This document shows positions 50,835 through 58,763 of a stretch of DNA of 64,000 nt, in pieces (the stretch's first letter is position 1; each line of letters starts with the position of its first letter). Position numbers and translations under genes: made by a program. The DNA comes from Paenibacillus sp. NAIST15-1 (GTDB taxonomy: Bacteria > Bacillota > Bacilli > Paenibacillales > Paenibacillaceae). The notes beneath the pieces are model-generated. The model ran no database searches. It was not told the origin of the DNA and saw only the letters and a program-made list of their open reading frames with translations. The DNA lies in assembly GCF_001894745.1 (NCBI RefSeq), contig NZ_BBYF01000003.1, forward strand, positions 496,001-560,000. The letters run 5' to 3'.

Positions 50835-52310
50835 ATGAACCATCATCGGACGCCCTTATTTACCGCACTTACGGAACATGCCTCCAATAATCCGGTGCAG
50901 TTCCACATTCCAGGTCATAAAAAAGGCGCAGGGACAGATGCAGAATTCCGAAGCTTTATCGGAGATCAGGCGCTCTCTATAGATCTGATTAACATTGCTC
51001 CGCTTGATGACTTGCACCAGCCTACGAGCGTCATCGCCGAGGCGCAGCAACTTGCTGCTGACGCACTAGGTGCCGATTATACGCTCTTCAGCGTACAAGG
51101 CACAAGCAGCGCAATCATGACAATGATTATGTCCGTATGCTCTCCAGGAGATAAAATCCTGGTTCCACGCAATGTTCATAAATCGATCATGTCCGCCATT
51201 ATTTTCGCCGGTGCAAAGCCTGTATTCGTCTCGCCAGCGCGCGATGCGAATTTAGGAATCGATCACGGCATCACAACCAGCTCGGTACGCAGAGCCTTGG
51301 AGAAACACCCAGATACGAAAGCAGTGCTCGTCATTAATCCAACGTACTTTGGGATTTGCGCGAACTTGAAGGAGATTGTCGACTTAGCACATTCTTACGA
51401 TATTCCTGTACTTGTTGATGAAGCACATGGTGTTCTTATTCATTTCCACGAAAAGCTGCCGATGTCAGCCATGCAGGCCGGTGCCGATATGGCTGCGACA
51501 AGTGTGCATAAGCTGGGCGGTTCCCTAACCCAGAGTTCTGTGCTTAATGTAAATACGAAAAATGGACTCGTGAATCATCAGCGTGTACAAACCATATTCA
51601 GCATGCTGACAACGACTTCCACTTCCTATATATTGCTGGCATCTTTGGATACATCCCGTCGCAACTTGGCTCTTAACGGTCATGAAATGGCGGAACACAC
51701 CATTGAGCTGGCCGAATTTGCCCGCCAGCAAATTAATGAAATTCCTAGCCTGTACTGTTTTGGCGAAGAGATTCTCGGCGGAGAAGCGACTTACAGCTAT
51801 GATCCGACGAAACTGACCATTCATGTCCGCCATTTGGGGATAACCGGTTATGAAACGGAGAACTGGCTGCGGGAGCACTACAACATCGAAGTCGAACTGA
51901 GCGATATGTACAATATTCTCTGTCTCGTCACGCCGGGCGACTCCAAGGAGACGATCAACATTCTGCTCCGCGCATTGCGCGACTTGTCCAGTCTTCACCA
52001 TGAACGCAATGAAGTACAGGAGCTCGTCGTCAAAATTCCGGAGATTCCGCAGTTGTCCCTCATACCGCGCGATGCCTTCTATGCGGATACTGAGGTCATA
52101 CCTTTTAAGGAGTCTGCAGGACGAATTATTGCAGAATTTATATACGTTTATCCGCCTGGCATTCCGATCTTGCTTCCAGGCGAAGTCATCTCGCAAGAAA
52201 ACATCAACTATATTCGTGATCACGTCGATATTGGGCTTCCGGTCAAGGGACCAGAAGATCGCAATATTGAATTTGTTAAGGTTATTCGTGAGGAACGCGC
52301 GATCTTCTAA
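50835..52310 (+). CDS. Arginine/lysine/ornithine decarboxylase (SpeA/YaaO type, PLP)
   Basis: 491 aa from the ATG at 50835, preceded by GTGAT 6 nt upstream; the ATG at 50814 lacks a site. It decarboxylates a basic amino acid to a polyamine precursor in the cytosol. Fold type I PLP enzyme of the Orn/Lys/Arg decarboxylase group: 'FHIPGHKKGAGTDAEF' (N-terminus), 'GTSSAIMTMI', 'DEAHGVLIHF' (PLP Asp), 'TSVHKLGGSLTQSSVL' (Schiff-base Lys), and C-terminal 'VYPPGIPILLPGE'. B. subtilis has SpeA and YaaO of this type; here it could be either, so no symbol. Followed by a terminator hairpin. Confidence 0.93.
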   Translation: MNHHRTPLFTALTEHASNNPVQFHIPGHKKGAGTDAEFRSFIGDQALSIDLINIAPLDDLHQPTSVIAEAQQLAADALGADYTLFSVQGTSSAIMTMIMSVCSPGDKILVPRNVHKSIMSAIIFAGAKPVFVSPARDANLGIDHGITTSSVRRALEKHPDTKAVLVINPTYFGICANLKEIVDLAHSYDIPVLVDEAHGVLIHFHEKLPMSAMQAGADMAATSVHKLGGSLTQSSVLNVNTKNGLVNHQRVQTIFSMLTTTSTSYILLASLDTSRRNLALNGHEMAEHTIELAEFARQQINEIPSLYCFGEEILGGEATYSYDPTKLTIHVRHLGITGYETENWLREHYNIEVELSDMYNILCLVTPGDSKETINILLRALRDLSSLHHERNEVQELVVKIPEIPQLSLIPRDAFYADTEVIPFKESAGRIIAEFIYVYPPGIPILLPGEVISQENINYIRDHVDIGLPVKGPEDRNIEFVKVIREERAIF

Positions 52311-52315
52311 TACAC

Positions 52316-52350
52316 AATACAGGGTGCCCCGATATGGGGCACCCTGTATT
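52316..52350. terminator. Hairpin after the decarboxylase gene
   Basis: Perfect 15-bp stem AATACAGGGTGCCCC / GGGGCACCCTGTATT with loop GATAT. No T run on the + strand; serves as a boundary between convergent genes. Confidence 0.75.
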
Positions 52351-52368
52351 CATTCTCTGCAGGATCAT

Positions 52369-52656
52369 TCAGTATTGATCCTGCACCTCGAGTGGATGTA
52401 TTCGCGTAAGCAACAGCTGCGCCGCTTCACTTGCCGCCTCAGCATGAGGCAAATTGAATTTGACTTGGAGAATTTCTGGACGCAAATCATCCGCGCATAA
52501 TAATGTCGAGCGACCAGTCTGCATACATACAACTAATGTCTTGCCGATAAAATGATCGGAATAAATGAGTGCGAAATCATAACGAATCTGTTCTGTGGCC
52601 CAACCGACAAAGGTAACATTTGCTTGCTCCGAAACTTCATACAAATGGTCAAACAT
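52369..52656 (-). CDS. DUF3055-like small protein
   Basis: 95 aa from the ATG at 52656 (GAGGTGT upstream). 'MFDHLYEVSEQANVTFVGWA', 'YDFALIYSDHFIGKTLVVCM' and 'QTGRSTLLCADDLR' look like DUF3055, a small Bacillales family without known function. Cytosolic. Single gene, convergent with the decarboxylase. Confidence 0.75.
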   Translation of the reverse strand: MFDHLYEVSEQANVTFVGWATEQIRYDFALIYSDHFIGKTLVVCMQTGRSTLLCADDLRPEILQVKFNLPHAEAASEAAQLLLTRIHPLEVQDQY

Positions 52657-52856
52657 CGCACACCTCCTCGGGATATCCTTTTCCAAGAACACAAACCATT
52701 TAATGGTTATACGATCGAGTATAACATAAATCGCGTTCCTAGAACAAGATTCGAACTTTCATTCCATGTAAATATTGCCATCACATTCAGTCAAATGGTA
52801 TGATGTAAGCGATTCGTGCTATAAGTAGAAGATGTCCCAAGGGGAGGATAGATTCG

Positions 52857-53267
52857 ATGAGTCAAAGCGCATTCATTACGTTTGTCGATGGTTCGGAGGT
52901 TGCGTCCATTACATTAGATGAATTGAAGGGCCAACTTCTCCATTACCGGGAACAAACCCAATTAACCGGAGAACAATTAGGCTGGGATTATGCCGAGGCT
53001 GCCTTTCCATATACAATTGAAACAAAGCCCGGGCAAGAGCAGGAATGGTTCTATTTAAAAGGTTCCAATCCATTATATCGACATATCGTATTTGGTGTTG
53101 GCGAGAAAGAGGATTCCCGCCGCTACGTCCAAATGGTTCTGCCTGACGATGCCACTCACGGAGACAAGGCCAAAGGGAACGAGTTGTGCAAATATTTGGC
53201 GAAAAAGTGGAAAGCGGAACTTACGCTGTTCAACGGTAGAATTATGTATTACAATCCACGCAAATAA
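52857..53267 (+). CDS. Conserved hypothetical protein, 136 aa (DUF1885-like)
   Basis: Begins 'MSQSAFITFVDGSEVASITL', followed by 'ELKGQLLHYREQTQLTGEQL', 'PYTIETKPGQEQEWFYLKGS', 'YRHIVFGVGEKEDSRRYVQM' and a basic tail 'AKKWKAELTLFNGRIMYYNP'. I think it belongs to the DUF1885 family (a Bacillus protein with a known fold but no known role); family certainty is modest. A ribosome binding site AAGGGGAGG is 9 nt upstream. Confidence 0.75.
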   Translation: MSQSAFITFVDGSEVASITLDELKGQLLHYREQTQLTGEQLGWDYAEAAFPYTIETKPGQEQEWFYLKGSNPLYRHIVFGVGEKEDSRRYVQMVLPDDATHGDKAKGNELCKYLAKKWKAELTLFNGRIMYYNPRK

Positions 53268-53319
53268 GAGCATCTATAAGAATATCCCAATTGATCCGCT
53301 CCGAACGGAATCATGCTCT

Positions 53320-53357
53320 AAAAAAGAACAAGCCCCGGAATTCTCCGGAGCTTGTTC
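53320..53357 (-). terminator. Terminator of the DUF1292 gene
   Basis: Stem GAACAAGC-TCCGGA / TCCGGG-GCTTGTTC (53357-53344 with 53339-53326, one mismatch), loop GAAT, then TTTTTT on the minus strand. About 30 nt after the stop. Confidence 0.85.
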
Positions 53358-53386
53358 CATACCTGTATATTGGCAGAGCGAATGAA

Positions 53387-53698
53387 TTACTCGCCTTGCT
53401 CAGCTACCAATTCGTTGTATGCTTGCTGTACGCGTTCCCACTCAGCGTCATCTTCGATAGGAAGCATTGCCATTTCTTCGCCTTGCTCTTCCAGACGTAC
53501 GATAATGCCGTCCGCTTCTGGATCGTTGCGTTGGAGAAGAAGTGCATATAGCTGCTCGTCGACGTTGAACGTCTCGACCATCGTCATGTCGATTTCGTTG
53601 CCGTCTTCGTCTACCATTGTAATAATCAATTCATGATCGTGATCGTGGTCGTGATCATGATCGTGCCCACATCCGCAATCATGGTTATGTTCGCTCAT
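53387..53698 (-). CDS. DUF1292 (YrzB-like) protein with His/Asp-rich N-terminal tail
   Basis: 103 aa. The DUF1292 core (from about residue 24) is 'IITMVDEDGNEIDMTMVETF', 'EQLYALLLQRNDPEADGIIV' and 'RLEEQGEEMAMLPIEDDAEW'. In front is a tail of alternating His-Asp repeats preceded by 'MSEHNHDCGCGH', a possible metal-binding extension. YrzB of B. subtilis lacks such a tail as far as I recall. ATG at 53698 with AGGAGAT 6 nt upstream. In B. subtilis the gene lies in the yrrL-yrzB operon; here it is solitary. Confidence 0.88.
   Translation of the reverse strand: MSEHNHDCGCGHDHDHDHDHDHELIITMVDEDGNEIDMTMVETFNVDEQLYALLLQRNDPEADGIIVRLEEQGEEMAMLPIEDDAEWERVQQAYNELVAEQGE
53631..53666. repeat. Six-copy hexanucleotide repeat coding for the His-Asp tail
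   Basis: TCATGA TCGTGA TCGTGG TCGTGA TCATGA TCGTGC: six 6-bp units in frame with the DUF1292 gene, each encoding a His-Asp pair on the minus strand. Copy number changes would not shift the reading frame. Confidence 0.8.
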
Positions 53699-53808
53699 GA
53701 GTAAATCTCCTTTATGTTCAGGTAGTGGTTATACTCACGTATCGTACCACTTTCTGCGAAAGAGGTCAACGAACGCCTACTCGCTTCAGTATGTATAATA
53801 ACCAAAAG

Positions 53809-54408
53809 CTAAAGTTTAGATATTGCAGGCAACTTTTTCTGCGATATAAGGGTGAATTCACCATTCTTCTGTCTCAAATAACAAGAGATCATATAGTCGC
53901 CCTTAGCCTTGAAATCATACTTATGCTCATTCGTACGGAACCAGAAATTATCTTCATTTGTTGGAACACTCGATTCCTGAAGCTCCGTTGTCTTCCCTTT
54001 CGGATCTGTGATCGTAATCTTGATCGCATCAACTGTCGACTGCAAACTGTCGACTTGGACGAATACTGTAAATGAGGTCTTCCCTGTCTCGACTTTGCCA
54101 AATGTTTTATTGTCCTTGAACAGCAGCAAGTCCACATTAGGCTTGTCAATTACAACCTTCTTATTGGCATCATCCCAGAATATAAATGCCTGAAGTGCTT
54201 CTTGTATTTGTCGTACAGACAAATAAGCACGTCCATCTATCATATACCCGCCTTCATTTACCGCATTCCCATTCAGAACAACATCAATCTTTTCAGCCAC
54301 TGGAGCGGCTTGCGCAGAACTAGGTGCGACATCTGTCTGTGCCGATGCATACGCTCCACCCACAATAGAACCAAGCAGAACGAATGCTGCAAGTCTCCTG
54401 CATTTCAT
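53809..54408 (-). CDS. Secreted protein with copper amine oxidase-like N-terminal domain
   Basis: 199 aa from the ATG at 54408 (GGGGGTAACGAG upstream). A signal peptide ('MKCRRLAAFVLLGSIVGGAY', cleavage near 'ASA') leads to an Ala/Ser/Pro-rich linker and a 'copper amine oxidase N-terminal'-type beta domain: 'VVLNGNAVNEGGYMIDGRAY', 'LSVRQIQEALQAFIFWDDAN' and 'KKVVIDKPNVDLLLF'. The C-terminal half has a beta-sandwich-like part ('SFTVFVQVDSLQSTVDAIKI'). These domains are common in Paenibacillus extracytoplasmic proteins and may mediate wall or S-layer association. No enzyme domain is present. Confidence 0.8.
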   Translation of the reverse strand: MKCRRLAAFVLLGSIVGGAYASAQTDVAPSSAQAAPVAEKIDVVLNGNAVNEGGYMIDGRAYLSVRQIQEALQAFIFWDDANKKVVIDKPNVDLLLFKDNKTFGKVETGKTSFTVFVQVDSLQSTVDAIKITITDPKGKTTELQESSVPTNEDNFWFRTNEHKYDFKAKGDYMISCYLRQKNGEFTLISQKKLPAISKL

Positions 54409-54565
54409 CTCGTTACCCCCAAATTTCTTTGTTGTAAAGTTATACTCCAATCATGCTTTAGAGTTGCGCCTAATTCGCAAATAACTCTCATGTGCATTCA
54501 TACTATCATGAACAAAGCCATGAACTATTTCGCCCGCAAAAACTTATGGTATCCCAGCAATGCTC

Positions 54566-55111
54566 TCACCCTTCCTTCATATGCCGCAAATCCTCATATA
54601 ACCGGCTCCATGGAAAGTTAGGGCCTGGACAGTTCGCTTTTCTTATGGCATCGATCTGAAAATGTCCCAACACATGTTCATAATCCAAGGAGATCCAATG
54701 TCCCCACTTCTCCATTACATATCGTTGTATATAACGATGCAAACGAAGACATGCCTGATACTGTTCGTCTGTCAGCAGCCCGTCCATTCCTTCATGCTCG
54801 ATTGATACCGCATATCGATTAGGATTCATTCCTTTTTCACGTACAACAAAAGCAGGCGCTAAGGCAATTCGTTCTCCTTCTAGTCCTTGTGAGAATGCCA
54901 TTCGCTCAATGGATACATATTGATGAATTGTCCCATTCTTTGACACTGCAAAATGAGCTGAAGAAATCTTGTTGTCAGGACATGTGTACCATGCATCTAG
55001 ACTCGTTAAGCTCTGAGCAGAAATATGATTCACAATAATTGCAGGGATCTCCCCCTTGCGATCACTCGAATTGGTATGCTCATTTCCCTTCCATACAATC
55101 TCCAACTGCAT
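54566..55111 (-). CDS. N-acetylmuramoyl-L-alanine amidase (Amidase_2), no signal peptide
   Basis: 181 aa from the ATG at 55111 (GGGGGGATCGT upstream). Amidase_2/T7-lysozyme fold: zinc ligands are expected in 'IIVNHISAQ' (His), 'EHVLGHFQID' (His) and 'ANCPGPNFPW' (Cys), and 'SSAHFAVSKNGTIHQYVSIE' is the conserved core. It cleaves the bond between MurNAc and L-Ala. There is no signal peptide and no cell-wall-binding domain, like some phage-type or spore-related amidases; how it reaches peptidoglycan is unclear. Stands alone. Confidence 0.9.
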   Translation of the reverse strand: MQLEIVWKGNEHTNSSDRKGEIPAIIVNHISAQSLTSLDAWYTCPDNKISSAHFAVSKNGTIHQYVSIERMAFSQGLEGERIALAPAFVVREKGMNPNRYAVSIEHEGMDGLLTDEQYQACLRLHRYIQRYVMEKWGHWISLDYEHVLGHFQIDAIRKANCPGPNFPWSRLYEDLRHMKEG

Positions 55112-55258
55112 CACGATCCCCCCATTGTTCAATAGGTAAGACGATTATAGGTGATTCGCGCGATCCGGAAATCCATTATGTCCCGGGAAATGATTGGGTG
55201 TGCAACAGACATGTTATCACCCCGGGAACATGTACCCTATTGTGTAGGGTAGGGACAA

Positions 55259-55462
55259 TTAGCCGCCCAGTTTGGTACGGGTTAATATACAGGGAACGCC
55301 ATTTCCAACTGCGCCTGGCTGAGACATCCGCTCCACATAATCCATCCCGCGCGTGCAGGGTGTCTTACACGCTTCACACCGATCTGAAGTTACTATTTTC
55401 ATCGTGAACTGTTCACGACCAGACTGTAGACTCGTCTTCTTTTTGCCCTTCCCCTTCGTCAT
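55259..55462 (-). CDS. Small Cys-rich protein with CxxCxxxC motif
   Basis: 67 aa from the ATG at 55462; an in-frame ATG at 55486 gives 75 aa and is an equal candidate, since neither has a clear ribosome binding site. The basic N-terminus ('MTKGKGKKKTSLQSGREQF') is followed by 'RCEACKTPCTRGMDYVERMS' and 'QPGAVGNGVPCILTRTK'. The spacing CxxCxxxC and the later VPC suggest a metal-binding knuckle. I do not recognise a family, but the composition is not that of a shadow frame. Confidence 0.55.
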   Translation of the reverse strand: MTKGKGKKKTSLQSGREQFTMKIVTSDRCEACKTPCTRGMDYVERMSQPGAVGNGVPCILTRTKLGG

Positions 55463-55624
55463 GCCCTTCACCCGCTTCATGTGCATTTCACGTTGCCTGC
55501 CGCTTCCGGCCGAACCTGATTATTGCACATTATGCAGATTGCGCTGCCTTTGCTTGTGCATTTATCCCAGACATGGTACAGTATAGGCGTAATTCTAGCC
55601 TTGTCAGCCAATAGGAGGATGAAG

Positions 55625-56362
55625 ATGAACCTTCACATACAAATGTTAGGGACAGGCAGTGCATTTGCCAAATCATACTTCAATAACAACGGATTACTTT
55701 ACTCTGGTGGATTCACACTGCTCATCGATTGTGGAATTACGGCACCGATGGCTCTACACCATTTGAATAAGTCATTCTCTGACATCGATGGTGTTCTTAT
55801 CTCTCATATTCATGCTGATCATGTTGGGGGATTAGAAGAATTGGCCTTCCAGATGAAGTTCAAATATGGACGTAAGCCAAAATTGTACATAGCTTCTCCA
55901 CTCGTATCCGTATTATGGGAGCATACATTGAAGGGTGGACTAACTCAAGAGGGAATAAGCTGCTTAGAGGATGTATTCGATGTACATGCAATAGAGCCAG
56001 GGCAGCCCTATGACATTGCAGCGGGTCTTACCGTCGAATTATTAGAGACTCCACATATTGAAGGCAAGCGCAGCTTCTCTCTTCTTATCAACAATCATTT
56101 TTTCTACAGCGCTGATATGCAGTTCCAGCCGGAACTGCTTCACCACTTAGTTGAACAGCGTGGAGTAACCACGATCTTCCATGACTGTCAATTAGGTGGG
56201 AATGGAGAGGTTCATGCGACATTGGCGGAGCTCTTGACGCTTCCAGATACACTGCAGAAGCTTACCTCCCTCATGCACTATGGAGATGAACGGCCGCAGT
56301 ACGAAGGGCATACTGGCGCCATGTCCTTTGTCGATCAACACCAGCTCTATACAATCGAATAA
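55625..56362 (+). CDS. Metallo-beta-lactamase-fold hydrolase (RNase Z-like)
   Basis: 245 aa from the ATG at 55625, with AGGAGG 6 nt upstream. 'MLGTGSAFAKSYFNNNGLLY' at the start, the metal motif 'ISHIHADHVGGLEELAF' (HxHxDH), a later 'LLETPHIEGKRSFSLLI' and 'FFYSADMQF' (Asp), 'HDCQLGG' and 'GHTGAMSF' fit an MBL hydrolase of the RNase Z/beta-CASP-less branch. It could be a tRNA 3' processing enzyme or a phosphodiesterase; sequence alone does not settle it. Single gene, terminator follows. Confidence 0.85.
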   Translation: MNLHIQMLGTGSAFAKSYFNNNGLLYSGGFTLLIDCGITAPMALHHLNKSFSDIDGVLISHIHADHVGGLEELAFQMKFKYGRKPKLYIASPLVSVLWEHTLKGGLTQEGISCLEDVFDVHAIEPGQPYDIAAGLTVELLETPHIEGKRSFSLLINNHFFYSADMQFQPELLHHLVEQRGVTTIFHDCQLGGNGEVHATLAELLTLPDTLQKLTSLMHYGDERPQYEGHTGAMSFVDQHQLYTIE

Positions 56363-56368
56363 TACACC

Positions 56369-56416
56369 AAAGAGCACTTTGCAACGACCCAATTTGGCCG
56401 CTGCAAGTGCTCTTTC
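56369..56416. terminator. Hairpin between the MBL hydrolase and the DUF3892 gene
   Basis: Stem AAAGAGCACTTTGCA / TGCAAGTGCTCTTT with one bulged base and a loop of about 18 nt. Short A/T tails on both sides; the two genes are convergent. Confidence 0.75.
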
Positions 56417-56434
56417 GTTATGTCTTCTATACCG

Positions 56435-56668
56435 TTATTGGAAAGTCGGCAAATTATCCAGATTGTTGCTTGGATCACCATCAGCATCTCCACGAAGATA
56501 AGTACCGCCGTCTCTTCCCTTGAAGGCATTCACACCCGCAATTTCCCCATTTTGCACGGCTAGAAGAGCCTGCTCGTAATTTAAGATTCGGCCTGTATTC
56601 GTTTGGAACGCCGTTAGATCCCCGTCCCCATTCTTCTGAACAGCTACAATGGATTCTCGCTGTGACAT
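56435..56668 (-). CDS. DUF3892 small protein
   Basis: 77 aa. 'ESIVAVQKNGDGDLTAFQTN' followed by 'GRILNYEQALLAVQNGEIAG' and 'VNAFKGRDGGTYLRGDADGD' match DUF3892. Small, soluble, common in Bacillales and of unknown role. ATG at 56668 with AGGAGGATG upstream. Confidence 0.88.
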   Translation of the reverse strand: MSQRESIVAVQKNGDGDLTAFQTNTGRILNYEQALLAVQNGEIAGVNAFKGRDGGTYLRGDADGDPSNNLDNLPTFQ

Positions 56669-56772
56669 GCGAACATCATCCTCCTAACTATATACATCCT
56701 ACATTAGATGCGTTTGTTAGGTAGAGTGTCCATAACCCAAAACTTTTATGAACCGAAAATCGGTACAACGAA

Positions 56773-57216
56773 TTACAGCTTCTTCTCCATGCGAATATGA
56801 GGAATACCCGCATCCAAGAATGGCTCCTCTGACACTGTCTCATACCCTAAAGAATGATAGAACCCTTCCGCTTGGCACTGACCGTCCAGCACGCATTTCT
56901 CCACACCGTGTTTCCGGGCGATTTGCTCCAGCCCTACCATTAAAACTCTTCCAATCCCTTTCCCGCGGAATGGCTTTCTTACTGCAATACGCTGCATCTT
57001 AGCAGTGAATTCATCCAACAGCTTCACTCGTCCTGTTGCAGCGTACTGTCCGTCTGACATCAGCAGGACGTGAAAGGCCGGAGCATCCAAGTTATCGTAC
57101 TCGTCACATTCTTCTTCTTCCGGTACATGTTGCTCAGCAACGAATACTTCCTTTCGTATCGCAATACACTCGTCCAATTGTTCCTGTGTCTTAACCTCAA
57201 TGATTTCAGCAGCCAC
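56773..57216 (-). CDS. GNAT-family N-acetyltransferase (ElaA/YjcF-like)
   Basis: 147 aa from the GTG at 57216 (GGAGGTGA 6 nt upstream). One GNAT domain: 'IRKEVFVAEQHVPEEEE', 'AATGRVKLLDEFTAKMQRIA', acetyl-CoA-binding 'VRKPFRGKGIGRVLMVGLEQ', and 'GQCQAEGFYHSLGYETVSE'. The substrate is unknown. It looks like the YjcF type often seen in Bacillales. Single gene. Confidence 0.9.
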   Translation of the reverse strand: MAAEIIEVKTQEQLDECIAIRKEVFVAEQHVPEEEECDEYDNLDAPAFHVLLMSDGQYAATGRVKLLDEFTAKMQRIAVRKPFRGKGIGRVLMVGLEQIARKHGVEKCVLDGQCQAEGFYHSLGYETVSEEPFLDAGIPHIRMEKKL

Positions 57217-57360
57217 TCCCGCTCACCTCCGAATGAAATGTTGCAACAGCGATTATGTATAATATCTTAGCTGCTGCAAACGAATTTATATTATACAAAA
57301 AAATGAATTTCATGTATAGTTGCAATAACGGACACGCTTACATTAGCAAGGGGGTACACG

Positions 57361-57525
57361 ATGGATCCGATACTGGCTACAGTAATCGCAGTTGTTGTCA
57401 TGGTAGTAGGCATGGTGCTTCTGCTTCTCTACGTGACGAAGAAAGCCTACGCACGTAAATGGGATGCAGAAGAGCCTATAGACAGCACAGCTAGGCAGCC
57501 CAATCATTCATCCAACACAGATTAA
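57361..57525 (+). CDS. Small single-pass membrane protein, 54 aa
   Basis: ATG at 57361 with AAGGGGG 8 nt upstream. The product 'MDPILATVIAVVVMVVGMVL' continues through 'LLLYVTKKAYARKWDAEEPI' and ends 'DSTARQPNHSSNTD'. Residues 4-24 form one membrane helix and the C-terminal half is charged and cytosolic by the positive-inside rule. The ribosome binding site and length suggest a real microprotein. Unknown family. Confidence 0.6.
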   Translation: MDPILATVIAVVVMVVGMVLLLLYVTKKAYARKWDAEEPIDSTARQPNHSSNTD

Positions 57526-57556
57526 TGAAGCATAATGAACGACATTTATGAAGAAA

Positions 57557-57591
57557 ACAGCCCTGGAGATCCTTAGGATCTCTAGGGCTGT
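57557..57591 (-). terminator. Terminator of the 57614 gene
   Basis: Stem ACAGCCCTAGAGATCC / GGATCTCCAGGGCTGT (57591-57576 with 57572-57557, one mismatch), then TTTTCTTC on the minus strand. Confidence 0.85.
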
Positions 57592-57613
57592 CGGCCACTT
57601 GTATGGTTATACT

Positions 57614-57808
57614 CTAGGGCTCATACACTTCCTCAATAATTGGCTTACCATACACATCCTCATAGATCGGTATCTTCTTCTCTACAGGATCAATCCCAGG
57701 ATAGAAGCGACTTGCGTCGACAGCGTTCATACTAAGCCCAACAAGCAGGACGCCCGTGATGATTCCGGCCAACATTACCACGCCTATTACGTTCCATCGT
57801 CTACGCAT
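57614..57808 (-). CDS. Small single-pass membrane protein, 64 aa
   Basis: 'MRRRWNVIGVVMLAGIITGV' then 'LLVGLSMNAVDASRFYPGID' and 'PVEKKIPIYEDVYGKPIIEE'. One membrane helix (residues 5-27) with a basic start, so the Asp/Glu/Pro-rich 35-residue tail would lie outside. GGGGGTAGC precedes the ATG and a strong terminator follows, so the gene is likely real. Unknown family; it could be an extracytoplasmic anchored peptide. Confidence 0.6.
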   Translation of the reverse strand: MRRRWNVIGVVMLAGIITGVLLVGLSMNAVDASRFYPGIDPVEKKIPIYEDVYGKPIIEEVYEP

Positions 57809-57907
57809 GCTGCTACCCCCGCTAACAACACTAATAACTTCACGATATAGCCCCTATTCTCACCGTAAAGTTAATCCCTTAAACATCTCATGCCCTTGCT
57901 CATGACT

Positions 57908-58066
57908 TCATTCCTTTTTGCTGGTATCCTCTTCAACTGAGCGAAGCCATACAAATTGCTCATCATGCTTTGTACTATCAAAGATTAGAAGCTTGGATAA
58001 AAACCAACAGACAACCGCTACGATCCCGAACACACCGATTATCCATACACTCAATTCGGCTCCCAT
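57908..58066 (-). CDS. Small single-pass membrane protein, 52 aa
   Basis: ATG at 58066 with GGAGG 9 nt upstream. 'MGAELSVWIIGVFGIVAVVC' is one membrane helix to residue ~27, then 'WFLSKLLIFDSTKHDEQFVW' and a charged tail. The frame continues upstream to 58093 without a ribosome binding site. No family recognised. Together with the two other microproteins nearby it may form a cluster of small membrane proteins, though their strands differ. Confidence 0.6.
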   Translation of the reverse strand: MGAELSVWIIGVFGIVAVVCWFLSKLLIFDSTKHDEQFVWLRSVEEDTSKKE

Positions 58067-58170
58067 AACCCAACCTCCTCCGCTTGTCCCCATTCAATAG
58101 CGAAACATTCGTTATACCTTCACTATATGAAAGCAGTTGCAAGTTTAGTTCTTGCAATTACGAACAAAAT

Positions 58171-58213
58171 AAAAAAGCATCCATCACCCGTTAGATACGA
58201 ATGAGAGATGCTT
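58171..58213 (-). terminator. Terminator in the region upstream of the 57908 gene (minus strand)
   Basis: On the minus strand AAGCATC (58213-58207) pairs with GATGCTT (58181-58175), followed by TTTTTATTTTG. It may end the tRNA-Val unit or an unseen transcript; the gene it terminates is not obvious. Confidence 0.6.
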
Positions 58214-58467
58214 GATCTTGTAATAATATATATTTCGAGGCATACACACTCGCTTCCCCTACAAACAAGGCATGACGGACTTGATCACCTCAGAGAAATC
58301 AATGAAAATAGGCAGAGAATGAGTTATATTAAACTATATCATTGATCTTATTTTTCTTAATGCATGATGTTGACAAATATAGTGGTTTTGTATCATCTGT
58401 CGCATCACTTTCATTGAGCAAAGAAGATTCTGCTGCAGGTTTGCACTGTTCAAAGGAATAGAAATAG
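58214..58467. other. Intergenic region between small membrane gene and tRNA-Val terminator
   Basis: AT-rich, 254 bases. No gene or clear signal found. A minus-strand frame overlapping the tRNA (58334-58543) has no ribosome binding site and was not counted. Confidence 0.4.
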
Positions 58468-58493
58468 AAAAAGCCTTGATAATCAAGGCTTTT
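58468..58493 (-). terminator. Terminator of tRNA-Val
   Basis: AAAAGCCTTGAT/ATCAAGGCTTTT palindrome with T run, 14 nt after the CCA of tRNA-Val on the minus strand. Confidence 0.9.
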
Positions 58494-58506
58494 GATGTTA
58501 AAAGTA

Positions 58507-58582
58507 TGGTGATCTGTAGTGGGCTCGAACCACTGACCCCCACCCTGTCAAGATGGTGCTCTCCCAGCTGAGCTAACAGATC
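58507..58582 (-). tRNA. tRNA-Val (anticodon GAC)
   Basis: Complete cloverleaf on the minus strand: acceptor GATCTGT/ACAGATC, D-arm GCTC/GAGC, anticodon stem CCATC/GGTGG with loop TTGACAG, T-arm AGTGG/CCACT with loop TTCGAGC, discriminator A and encoded CCA. Anticodon GAC reads valine GUC and GUU. Confidence 0.93.
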
Positions 58583-58600
58583 ATGTTTATTAACAAATTT

Positions 58601-58629
58601 AATATAACATCAATATATTACCATGTCAA
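58601..58629 (-). promoter_or_regulatory. Sigma-A promoter of tRNA-Val
   Basis: TTGACA (58629-58624) and TATATT (58606-58601) on the minus strand with a 17-bp spacer, just upstream of the tRNA. Confidence 0.9.
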
Positions 58630-58763
58630 TTACTAGAGCTAACTTTTCCAAAATGATCGGCAGCCACATGAACCACTTTCACAGTTATCGCTCACACCTT
58701 CTTACAAGCATATAACAACTTACTATTCCATGAAAGCAGTTCACGATGACGCCTATTCCTTAT

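Noticed and set aside
58334-58543. Minus-strand frame overlapping tRNA-Val
   Set aside because: It overlaps a tRNA and its terminator and has no ribosome binding site.
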